In this document: piece by piece, positions 1-4,916 of the stretch
Layout of the letters: each line of letters opens with the position of its first letter
Position numbering within the stretch: position 1 is the stretch's first letter
NCBI GenBank assembly: GCA_028716305.1
Contig: JAQUQA010000071.1
Location: 1-6,439 of the forward strand
DNA length: 6,439 nucleotides
DNA from: Candidatus Omnitrophota bacterium
Lineage (GTDB): Bacteria; Omnitrophota; Gorgyraeia; Gygaellales; Profunditerraquicolaceae
Direction: 5' to 3'
Translations under genes and position numbers: made by a program
The notes under the pieces: generated by a model
What the model was told of the DNA's origin: nothing
Seen by the model: the letters and a program-made list of their open reading frames with translations, nothing else
Databases searched by the model: none

Positions 1-170
1 CCAAAGAGAACCGGCAATTGATAGAAAAACAGATCTGCGAATTATCGCGTGCCAGCCTGCGGATGAATTTTATACTCTCCAAAGAAGTCGAACAAAAAGG
101 GGCGGAGGAAGATTCTTTTATCCGTTCCACGCTGGACATGTTTAACGCCAGGGTAATCAGGAAAGATTAA
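1..170 (+). CDS. dnaX: DNA polymerase III subunit gamma/tau, C-terminal end (partial)
   Basis: Open frame from the window edge (codons start at base 3) to TAA at 168-170, giving 55 residues of a protein whose start lies outside the window. The tail contains an amphipathic charged helix and ends in the segment DMFNARVIRKD, which resembles the C-terminal 'lelFga.ii..' tail of DnaX gamma/tau subunits, the clamp-loader ATPase of the replicative polymerase. The strongest support is context: dnaX directly precedes recR in very many bacteria. The stop codon overlaps the recR start (TAATG), so the two are probably translationally coupled. No catalytic part of the protein is visible, so the identification rests on the tail and on gene order. 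Confidence 0.7.
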   Translation, partial: KENRQLIEKQICELSRASLRMNFILSKEVEQKGAEEDSFIRSTLDMFNARVIRKD

Positions 171-769
171 TGTCCACTTATACCGAATCAGTCGAAAGAT
201 TAATTGAGAAACTGACCCGTCTGCCGGGTATCGGCAGGCGCAGCGCCGAGCGCATGGTAACTTATATCCTGGACGCGCCAAAAGAGGAAGTAGCCGCGAT
301 GGTCGAGGCGATCACCAGGGTTAAGGAGACGGTGCGTTCCTGCAAGGTGTGTAATAATTTAAGCGAACAGGAGCTTTGCCGGATCTGCCAGGACTTGCGC
401 CGCAGAAAAGACCTGGTTTGCATTGTCGAAAGGCCCAACGACGTTACGGCACTGGAAAAAGCAGGCAGTTTTGCCGGCACCTATCATGTTTTGATGGGGT
501 CGATTTCACCGCTGGAAGGCAGGGGGCCAAATGATTTGAAGGTCCAGGGGCTCCTGAATCGCATCAAGCAGGATAACGTCAAAGAGATCGTCATTGCCAC
601 CGATGCCGATACCGAAGGGGAGACCACGGCGATTTATCTCACCAAACTGCTGAAGCCTTACGGGGTAAGGATCACGCGTATCGGCGTGGGGATCCCCATG
701 GGGTCAAACCTGGAATACGCCGATTCCGCCACCCTGGCCAGGGCCATGGACGCGCGCCGGGAAATTTAA
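170..769 (+). CDS. recR: Recombination mediator protein RecR
   Basis: 199 residues, the normal RecR length. RecR forms a ring-shaped clamp that acts with RecF and RecO to load RecA onto SSB-coated single-stranded DNA at gaps. Domains in order: a helix-hairpin-helix with the LPGIGRRSAERM motif (residues 18-29), a C4 zinc finger formed by C58, C61, C70 and C73, a Toprim domain (about 80-175) with the acidic stretch ATDADTEGE (143-151), and the C-terminal Walker-B-like segment GIPMGSNLEYAD (174-185) ending in the typical ARREI. The usual family form of the Toprim motif is ATNPTxEGE, so the DAD here is a mild variant. The start overlaps the dnaX stop by one base. The ybaB gene that commonly lies between dnaX and recR is absent here. 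Confidence 0.97.
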   Translation: MSTYTESVERLIEKLTRLPGIGRRSAERMVTYILDAPKEEVAAMVEAITRVKETVRSCKVCNNLSEQELCRICQDLRRRKDLVCIVERPNDVTALEKAGSFAGTYHVLMGSISPLEGRGPNDLKVQGLLNRIKQDNVKEIVIATDADTEGETTAIYLTKLLKPYGVRITRIGVGIPMGSNLEYADSATLARAMDARREI

Positions 770-776
770 AATCAAA

Positions 777-1238
777 ATGATCAAACAATTATTCATCGCG
801 TTAATTTTTTTATTTATTTTCTGCTTAAGCGCCGGCTATTGCGCCGGAGGACAGCGGATCGAATTAGACGACGGCAGCGTGCTTAACGCCGAGGTTAAAT
901 CACTGGAGAACGGCATCTATACCCTGGATACCGGCAGTATGGGGGAGATCAGGCTCGATGCCTCGCGGGTGAAAAAGATCGAAAGCGGTTCTCCCGGGCC
1001 AAATTCTTTTGCCTCTAAAGTGCACAAATACCAGCAGAAGATGACGCAGAACCCCGCGGCCTTAAAGCTGATGAATAAGCTGGCAGAGGACCAGCGTTTT
1101 CAGCAGATCGCCCAGGACCCCCAGATCCTCGAAGCCATAAAATCAGGGGACATGCAGGCATTGACCTCTAACCCGAAATTTATCGGCCTGATGAACGACC
1201 CGGAGATCAGGGCGATAGAAGAAGAGTTGAAGCCTTAG
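777..1238 (+). CDS. Exported small protein with a C-terminal STI1-like (DP-repeat) segment
   Basis: 153 residues. Residues 1-23 form a signal peptide (MIKQ, then a long hydrophobic run ending LSAGYCAGG). The cysteine at 22 is not in a good lipobox, because tyrosine precedes it, so cleavage by signal peptidase I around 20-23 is more likely than lipidation. Residues 26-70 read as a small beta-strand module (IELDDGSVLNAEV..., then GEIRLDASRVKKIES), of the type found in short SH3-like envelope domains. Residues 84-150 are helical with repeated Asn/Asp-Pro turns (QNP, QDP, SNP, NDP). They resemble the STI1 or Hop 'DP' domain, including the run SGDMQALTSNPKFIGLMNDP. The gene starts seven bases after recR, has no clear Shine-Dalgarno site, and ends just before a terminator, so it is probably the last gene of the dnaX-recR operon. 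Function is unknown; a periplasmic protein-binding role is a guess. Confidence 0.8.
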   Translation: MIKQLFIALIFLFIFCLSAGYCAGGQRIELDDGSVLNAEVKSLENGIYTLDTGSMGEIRLDASRVKKIESGSPGPNSFASKVHKYQQKMTQNPAALKLMNKLAEDQRFQQIAQDPQILEAIKSGDMQALTSNPKFIGLMNDPEIRAIEEELKP

Positions 1239-1268
1239 CCGTGAAGAGCCCAAAGCTTATTTGACCTT

Positions 1269-1301
1269 AAACGCCCAGTTTGAACTGGGCGTTTTAATTT
1301 T
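1269..1301 (+). terminator. Rho-independent terminator closing the dnaX-recR operon
   Basis: A perfect inverted repeat, AAACGCCCAGTT at 1269-1280 and AACTGGGCGTTT at 1283-1294, folds into a GC-rich stem with a short loop and runs into a T-rich tail (1291-1301). It lies 31 bases after the stop of the exported STI1-like protein and before the ECF sigma promoter, so it separates the two transcription units. Confidence 0.9.
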
Positions 1302-1339
1302 CGGCTGTATATTATACGGAAAAATTCGTAAAAACTTCT

Positions 1340-1367
1340 GGAATAAATCCCCCTCTCTTGCGTCTAA
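1340..1367 (+). promoter_or_regulatory. Putative ECF-sigma (autoregulatory) promoter
   Basis: A GGAATAA -35-like element (1340-1346) is followed after 15 bases by GTCTAA (1362-1367). GGAA at -35 and TCTAA at -10 are the pattern of RpoE-like ECF promoters, which usually drive their own sigma gene. Transcription would start near 1373-1376, just past the ATG at 1371, which favours translation from the ATG at 1383. A housekeeping-type TATTAT (1310-1315) lies upstream but has no -35 at a useful distance. Confidence 0.6.
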
Positions 1368-1382
1368 TCTATGGAAAACAAA

Positions 1383-1931
1383 ATGAATGAAGATAGCCTT
1401 TATATAGAGCGGTTTCTCAGCGGAGAAAACAGCGCTTTTGAGGCCCTGGTAAGGAAATACCAAAACAGGGTCCTGAATATCGTTTATTCGCTGATCGGCA
1501 AGGACAGGGAGAGCGAGGATATTGTGCAGGATGTATTTTTAAAAGTCTACCATGGTTTGGAGTCTTTTAACGGGCGCAGCCGGTTTTCCACTTGGCTATA
1601 CCGTATTACGGTAAATACCACCTATGATTTCCTGCGCCGCAGGCGGCGTTTTATCAGCGATGAGCTGACAATAGAAAAAACCGCTTCCGGTTATGGCGGA
1701 CCGCAGGAGGAATTGCTGGAAAAAGAAAAGCAGGAATTGCTAAAAAAGGCCCTGGGAAACGTCCCTTTGAAATACAGGGCGGCACTTGTGCTTAGGGACA
1801 TCGAAGGGCTGGATTATACCACGATAGCACAGGTATTGCATTGCCGGCTGGGGACCGTAGAATCGAGGATCTACCGGGGCAGGCAGATTTTGAAACAGGA
1901 GCTTTTCAGGTGGAGAGGAGAAGCGTTATGA
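1383..1931 (+). CDS. ECF-family RNA polymerase sigma factor (sigma-70 family)
   Basis: 182 residues from the chosen start; an in-frame ATG at 1371 would add four. It has only sigma regions 2 and 4, as ECF factors do. Region 2 runs from FLSGENSAFEALVRKYQNRV through the core-binding SEDIVQDVFLKVY to the -10-recognition stretch FSTWLYRITVNTTYDFLRRRRR. Region 4 is ALGNVPLKYRAALVLRDIEGLDYTTIAQVL, with the helix-turn-helix ending GTVESRIYRGRQILK. The start at 1383 is preferred because the ECF promoter immediately upstream would place the transcript start after 1371, and because family members begin close to this point. Neither ATG has a Shine-Dalgarno sequence. The stop overlaps the anti-sigma start (ATGA, 1928-1931), the classic arrangement for a sigma factor held inactive by its neighbour. 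Confidence 0.93.
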   Translation: MNEDSLYIERFLSGENSAFEALVRKYQNRVLNIVYSLIGKDRESEDIVQDVFLKVYHGLESFNGRSRFSTWLYRITVNTTYDFLRRRRRFISDELTIEKTASGYGGPQEELLEKEKQELLKKALGNVPLKYRAALVLRDIEGLDYTTIAQVLHCRLGTVESRIYRGRQILKQELFRWRGEAL

Positions 1932-2371
1932 ATCAATGCAAAAGAGTAAAGAGGCTTTTATCCCGTTATCTCGACCAGGAGGCTGATGATAAAGAAGTTA
2001 TTTTTGTCAAGGGGCATTTGGCGGGTTGCCCGTTTTGCAGCGAGGAATATTCCGGTTTACTGCGGATTAAGCGGTTGTTCGCGGCAAAAGAGCGTAAGGT
2101 CCTGCCCGCGGATTACCTGGTAAGCCGCCTGCGCGAAAGGATTGCCGCGAGCCGGCAGGAAGAAGAAAGATTTTCCCTGGTATCCGGCATGGCAAGGCTA
2201 TCCCTTCGGCTTATTCCGGTCCCGGTTACGGTTATTGCCATATCGCTGTTATTTATGGCCCTGACTTTACAACAGCGGGCAAGCGAGTTTTCTATTGAAG
2301 AACATATCTTAAGCGGAGATCCCACGACAATTGAGACTGCCGCGAGAGTAATACTGCAAAGGACAAACTGA
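1928..2371 (+). CDS. Zinc-finger transmembrane anti-sigma factor
   Basis: 147 residues. The N-terminal cytoplasmic part carries the ZAS zinc-binding motif, H30-x3-C34-x2-C37, with an upstream cysteine C4 (MNQCKRVKRLLSRYLDQE). This is the fold that clamps the cognate ECF sigma factor. One hydrophobic segment at about 94-114 (LIPVPVTVIAISLLFMALTL) spans the membrane. Only about 33 residues follow it, so the periplasmic domain is very short and signal sensing may need a partner protein. The start is fixed by the purine-rich site GAGAGGAG (1913-1920) and by the ATGA overlap with the sigma gene. An alternative open start at 1841 lies inside the sigma gene and would add residues unlike the family. 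Release of the sigma factor probably follows proteolysis or conformational change, as in other ZAS systems. Confidence 0.9.
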   Translation: MNQCKRVKRLLSRYLDQEADDKEVIFVKGHLAGCPFCSEEYSGLLRIKRLFAAKERKVLPADYLVSRLRERIAASRQEEERFSLVSGMARLSLRLIPVPVTVIAISLLFMALTLQQRASEFSIEEHILSGDPTTIETAARVILQRTN

Positions 2372-2372
2372 A

Positions 2373-2381
2373 TAAGGAGGT
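2373..2381 (+). promoter_or_regulatory. Strong ribosome binding site that decides the Spy-like start
   Basis: TAAGGAGGT is complementary to the 16S anti-Shine-Dalgarno and lies seven bases before the ATG at 2389. A GTG at 2380 in the same frame overlaps this site and so cannot be the real start. It is the best ribosome site in the operon, which suggests the third gene is made in greater amount than the two regulators. Confidence 0.85.
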
Positions 2382-2388
2382 GGCCAAA

Positions 2389-2889
2389 ATGAACAAGAAC
2401 ATAGTTTATTTGACGGTTTTCGGGATCTTGTGTGTTACCGCAGGGGTAATGGTCGGCGAGAGTATAGCCAGAAGGCCTAATTTACCCTGGCCGGGCGCGC
2501 AAAGGCCGGATTTTCGGGAGAGGGCCGAAGGTTTTATGGGGTATGGACGCCGGCACCCCGCGGGTAAAAGAGGCGGTGAAGGGTTAGTAGAGATGCTGAA
2601 TGTTAAATTGGGCCTTAGCGCGGAACAGAAGGTGAAAGTTACGTTAATATTGGAGGATGCGCGGCAAAAGATCGATGCGGCAGGGCGTGATGTGCGTAAT
2701 ACGCTGGAAAACATCAAGCAGGATGCCGACAAGCAGATTATGGGCGTGCTAAATTCCCAGCAGCAGAAAAAATTCAATAACCTGCAACGGATGTTTAAAA
2801 AGGACCGGGAGGGCTCCAGGCATGGACCTTTTCAGGGCGGCCCCCGTCTGCCGGGAGGGGAATTACCACCGCCTCCGCTTCAGGAATAA
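2389..2889 (+). CDS. Spy/CpxP/CnrX-like periplasmic stress or metal-sensor protein
   Basis: 166 residues. A hydrophobic segment (about 5-23) acts as signal peptide or membrane anchor; no clean cleavage site follows. After a Pro/Arg/Gly-rich linker (28-65), a helical domain (66-140) shows two LTxxQ-type motifs, LGLSAEQKVKV (75-84) and VLNSQQQKKFNNLQ (120-133), as in the Spy/CpxP chaperone and CnrX-type metal-sensor superfamily. The C-terminus is low complexity and ends in a run of prolines. The gene follows the anti-sigma with a strong ribosome site and no terminator between, so it belongs to the ECF operon. This arrangement recalls cnrYXH, where a periplasmic sensor acts with a membrane anti-sigma. 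It could equally be a chaperone effector of the regulon. No clear metal-binding His/Met cluster is seen, so the ligand is unknown. Confidence 0.8.
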   Translation: MNKNIVYLTVFGILCVTAGVMVGESIARRPNLPWPGAQRPDFRERAEGFMGYGRRHPAGKRGGEGLVEMLNVKLGLSAEQKVKVTLILEDARQKIDAAGRDVRNTLENIKQDADKQIMGVLNSQQQKKFNNLQRMFKKDREGSRHGPFQGGPRLPGGELPPPPLQE

Positions 2890-2910
2890 GACATACGGCC
2901 AATTTATTCC
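2883..2910. terminator. Possible weak bidirectional hairpin between convergent genes
   Basis: GGAATAA (2883-2889) and TTATTCC (2904-2910) are inverted copies formed by the last codons and stops of the two convergent genes, with a 14-base loop. A T-run follows on the plus strand (2919-2924). The stem is AT-rich and only seven pairs long, so termination here is uncertain, but no better candidate exists in the 14-base gap. Confidence 0.25.
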
Positions 2911-3233
2911 TTAGCGGGTTTTTTCTTCAAGCTGTTGAGGCCTTTGACTACCAGGAAAATTACAAACGCCACAATCAGGAAATCGATCACATTATTGATA
3001 AACAGCCCGTAATTAAGGGTAACCTCTGGCTTATCAAGAGTGGCCGCCTTGAGCACCAGTTTTAAGTTCTTGAAATCAACCCCGCCGATCAGCATCCCGA
3101 TAGGGGGCATGATTACGTCAGTGACCATCGAGCTGACTATTTTCCCGAATGACGCGCCGATGATAATACCTACGGCCATATCTATTGCGTTTCCCTTTAC
3201 CGCGAACTCTTTGAACTCCTTGATTATCGACAT
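2904..3233 (-). CDS. mscL: Large-conductance mechanosensitive channel MscL
   Basis: 109 residues. MscL is a homopentameric inner-membrane valve that opens under membrane tension and releases solutes during hypo-osmotic shock. The amphipathic N-terminal helix and first membrane helix carry the family signature FKEFAVKGNAIDMAVGIIIGASFGKIVSSMVTD (checked in pieces over residues 7-39), followed by VIMPPIG (40-46). The periplasmic loop (about 52-75) is short, and the second membrane helix is NVIDFLIVAFVIFLVVKGLN (81-100). The protein stops at SLKKKPAKE, so it lacks most of the C-terminal cytoplasmic helix bundle of the 136-residue E. coli protein. The start is supported by AAGGAGG (3239-3245, complement) five bases upstream and by a TATAAT box just beyond it. 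Confidence 0.96.
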   Translation of the reverse strand: MSIIKEFKEFAVKGNAIDMAVGIIIGASFGKIVSSMVTDVIMPPIGMLIGGVDFKNLKLVLKAATLDKPEVTLNYGLFINNVIDFLIVAFVIFLVVKGLNSLKKKPAKE

Positions 3234-3253
3234 ATACGCCTCCTTTTAAGGGG

Positions 3254-3259
3254 ATTATA
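3254..3259 (-). promoter_or_regulatory. Probable -10 box of the mscL promoter
   Basis: A perfect TATAAT reads on the minus strand at 3259-3254. Transcription would start near 3247, leaving a leader of about 14 bases that contains the AAGGAGG ribosome site. No good -35 hexamer is seen 16-18 bases upstream, so the promoter is either weak at -35 or activator-dependent. Confidence 0.5.
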
Positions 3260-3298
3260 CCGCAAAATACAATCTTCGGCTGATATTTTGATGATTTT

Positions 3299-4396
3299 TT
3301 AGCTCAAGCTGCTTTCTAAAAACTTATGGGAAATTTTTCTTTTTTCCTCCAGTATTTCGTTTACCCTGTCCCAGTTGATGGGGTCATCCAAAACTTCGTC
3401 GTTGAACCCTGCCGTTGAAATGATGAGCCTGTCTCGGAGCCCAAAAACCTTCAGCAGGGAATCGAAACGGGCCATGCCCCGGCTTTCGTTGCCATAGGCT
3501 ATAAAGGGTTTATTGAATAATATGGAAAATATGCAGGCGTGAAAAGAATCCGTAACCACGAATTTCGCGTCTAAAATTCCTTTTACCCAGTTTTCTACTT
3601 CTAAAGGAACATACCCGTTTTCTGTTTTTGTGCTGGTTCCAAAAGGGATGCAGGCGAATTTATCGGCAATTTTATCGACCAGTTGCATTTTTTCATCGGT
3701 TTTGTCTAATAGATATGCCGCCAGATTCCCCGCGTTTTTCTTTACTCCATCCGCTAATTTCATATAATCCGCGGTATCCAGAAGGATTGTCGGGTCAGCC
3801 AAATGGACGGCATCTATGCCAAAATGCTCTTCACACAATTGGACTCCTGATTCTTCGCGAACAGAGACCGCCTGGAATTTCTTCAGCAGGGCCCCGCAGG
3901 ACGCGGTTTGTTCAGGAGTAAATTCCCACTCGTTTTTCCCAAAAGAAGCCGCGTAGGCAATCCTTTTTGCCTTATCTTTCGCGTTTAAAAACCCTAAAAA
4001 GAAATCCTCGATATTGTTAACATATTTAGGGCGCCAGACCTGGTCACTGCCCACTATATACGCGTCAAAATTATACCTTTTTAATTTTTTTAGCCCTTTT
4101 GTAAGATATACGGGGAATGTTTTCGGCTCCATATATTTCATTATAAAAGAACGGGCATGGCAGACCATGATATCTCCTTGTTCCTGATGCCTAGAGGCAT
4201 AATACGGGAGAAGGTATTTCAGCACGGTCCTTTTGATAATAACCAAAGGTAATTTTAGTGAAGGTATTTTTTTGCCGCGTATGTCGATCAGCCAGGGGTT
4301 ATGCCCCATTCGTTTCAATGCCGTCTGAAGGGCGTAGGCCTGCAAAATGGATCCGTAATTTGTAGTTAAGGGTAATGTCAGGATTCCTATTTTCAT
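3299..4396 (-). CDS. Polysaccharide pyruvyl transferase family protein
   Basis: 365 residues, a typical length for the PS_pyruv_trans family (CsaB/WcaK-like), which transfers pyruvate from phosphoenolpyruvate to sugars of cell-surface or extracellular polysaccharides. Visible family motifs: NYGSILQAYALQ (13-24) in the N-terminal nucleotide-fold-like half, YIVGSDQVWRP (113-123), IAYAASFG (146-153), VSVREESG (177-184), LADPTILLD (199-207), and the C-terminal TDSFHACIFSILFNKPFIAYG (282-302, GT-B-like). No signal peptide or membrane segment is seen, so it is cytoplasmic. The start is supported by AAAAGGATG just upstream and by a consensus promoter. It appears monocistronic; no other glycan gene is in view, so the acceptor sugar cannot be named. 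Confidence 0.9.
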   Translation of the reverse strand: MKIGILTLPLTTNYGSILQAYALQTALKRMGHNPWLIDIRGKKIPSLKLPLVIIKRTVLKYLLPYYASRHQEQGDIMVCHARSFIMKYMEPKTFPVYLTKGLKKLKRYNFDAYIVGSDQVWRPKYVNNIEDFFLGFLNAKDKAKRIAYAASFGKNEWEFTPEQTASCGALLKKFQAVSVREESGVQLCEEHFGIDAVHLADPTILLDTADYMKLADGVKKNAGNLAAYLLDKTDEKMQLVDKIADKFACIPFGTSTKTENGYVPLEVENWVKGILDAKFVVTDSFHACIFSILFNKPFIAYGNESRGMARFDSLLKVFGLRDRLIISTAGFNDEVLDDPINWDRVNEILEEKRKISHKFLESSLS

Positions 4397-4443
4397 ATCA
4401 TCCTTTTATCTATCGCGCTCTGCGTATTTTTCATCTTTGGTTT

Positions 4444-4472
4444 ATTATACTTTGCCGTCAAATGCCAGTCAA
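4444..4472 (-). promoter_or_regulatory. Consensus sigma-70 promoter of the pyruvyl transferase gene
   Basis: Read on the minus strand: -35 TTGACT (4472-4467), a spacer of exactly 17 bases, and -10 TATAAT (4449-4444). The transcript should start near 4437, giving a leader of about 40 bases. The -35 hexamer lies within the left arm of an inverted repeat (4463-4472), so the repeat element appears to supply or preserve it. Confidence 0.85.
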
Positions 4473-4563
4473 TAGAGGATGAGAACAGTTCTCAAGGGGA
4501 CGGTTCTAGCTTGACTTCAGAACCGTCCCCGAACGACCCCAGAACCGTCCCTGTTGACTGGCA
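4463..4563. repeat. Nested REP-like inverted-repeat element (copy A)
   Basis: The outer arms TGCCAGTCAA (4463-4472) and TTGACTGGCA (4554-4563) are perfect inverted copies. Inside lie a near-palindrome GAGAACAGTTCTC (4481-4493) and a hairpin of GGGGACGGTTCT (4496-4507) with AGAACCGTCCCC (4519-4530), followed by a second AGAACCGTCCC (4541-4551). The part at 4479-4507 recurs inverted at 5111-5139 and again, more diverged, at 5875-5902. Such GGGGACGGTTCT hairpins resemble REP/REPIN elements mobilised by Y1 (IS200-like) transposases; no transposase is present here. Confidence 0.8.
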
Positions 4564-4592
4564 AAAAGGCCTCCCGCCAGGGGAAAAACAGG

Positions 4593-4620
4593 TTGACGCA
4601 AGGTCTATTTTGTGTAAAAT
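4593..4620 (+). promoter_or_regulatory. Probable promoter of the tRNA-Asn gene
   Basis: -35 TTGACG (4593-4598), a 16-base spacer, and -10 TAAAAT (4615-4620). Transcription would begin near 4627, about five bases before the mature tRNA 5' end. This is a close match to a housekeeping promoter and suits a stand-alone tRNA unit ended by the terminator at 4978-5010. Confidence 0.7.
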
Positions 4621-4651
4621 AATACTACTATTCCCCCTTAGCTCAGTCGGT

Positions 4652-4916
4652 ACCTGCCTGCCGGCAGGCAGGGAGCGAGTGATAATCGCGAACCTGTTAT
4701 GTCCGGAACAATGCCGACAAAAAATTCCGTCTGATAGACTTGGAAACCCAGAGATGGGAAACAAGGCGCAAGCTTGAAAAAGCAGCGTGAGAGACTAAGC
4801 GACGGAAGACCTTTTAAAGGTTAAGCGATAGTCCGATCTCCTGATATAATCAGCCTTGAAACAGGAGAGATTGGCTGAAAGGCCAATCCGCCGTGCAAAC
4901 GGCAGTAACAACAATG
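4652..4916 (+). ncRNA. Group I self-splicing intron within tRNA-Asn (about 265 nt, no ORF)
   Basis: A catalytic RNA that would excise itself using guanosine. Core helices: P1 is exon GUCGGU (4646-4651) with internal guide GCCGAC (4713-4718), ending in the required U.G. P3 is TTCCGTC (4725-4731) with GACGGAA (4801-4807). P4 is CTTG (4739-4742) with CAAG (4762-4765). P5 is CCCA-GAGA-TGGG (4747-4758). P6 is GCGC/GCGT (4766-4769 and 4785-4788), with a GAAA-capped extension. P7 is GACTA (4793-4797) with TAGTC (4829-4833). P8 is ACCTTT/AAAGGT (4809-4821). J8/7 reads TAAGCGA, and GAGACTAAGCGACGG and AAGCGATAGTCC match the conserved R and S elements. P9 hairpins follow (4837-4868, 4870-4887, 4890-4903 with a GCAA loop). 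The intron ends with G4916, the expected terminal guanosine. Subgroup IC3 is likely for a bacterial tRNA intron but is not proven. No homing endonuclease is encoded. Confidence 0.88.
4653..4672. repeat. Perfect 20-bp palindrome inside the intron's P1 loop
   Basis: CCTGCCTGCC followed directly by its reverse complement. In RNA it gives an 8-pair hairpin with a CCGG loop. This short palindrome family is familiar from candidate-phylum genomes, where it also appears inside genes as LPAGRQ-type peptides. Here it begins one base after the 5' splice site, so it lengthens the P1 loop without touching P1 or the core. Confidence 0.85.

Noticed and set aside
1310..1315. TATTAT as a housekeeping -10 box for the sigma operon.
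   Set aside because: No -35-like hexamer lies 16-18 bases upstream; the nearest TTGAAC is 24 bases away and inside the terminator stem.
2406..2777. A 123-residue minus-strand open frame opposite the Spy-like gene, and a 97-residue plus-strand frame opposite the pyruvyl transferase (3628-3921).
   Set aside because: Both are antisense shadows of genes with clear family motifs and have no ribosome site or recognisable domain.
4554..4559. TTGACT on the plus strand as a second -35 for the tRNA gene.
   Set aside because: The bases 16-18 downstream are GC-rich with no -10 box; TTGACG at 4593 fits far better.
4682..4700. Alternative P1 formed by ATAAT (4682-4686) and GTTAT (4696-4700), also ending in a U.G pair.
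   Set aside because: The 5' exon would then end inside GAGTGATAAT, which cannot pair with the CCACC anticodon strand, and no 3' site gives a sound tRNA. The GUCGGU/GCCGAC P1 is longer and yields a perfect D-arm.
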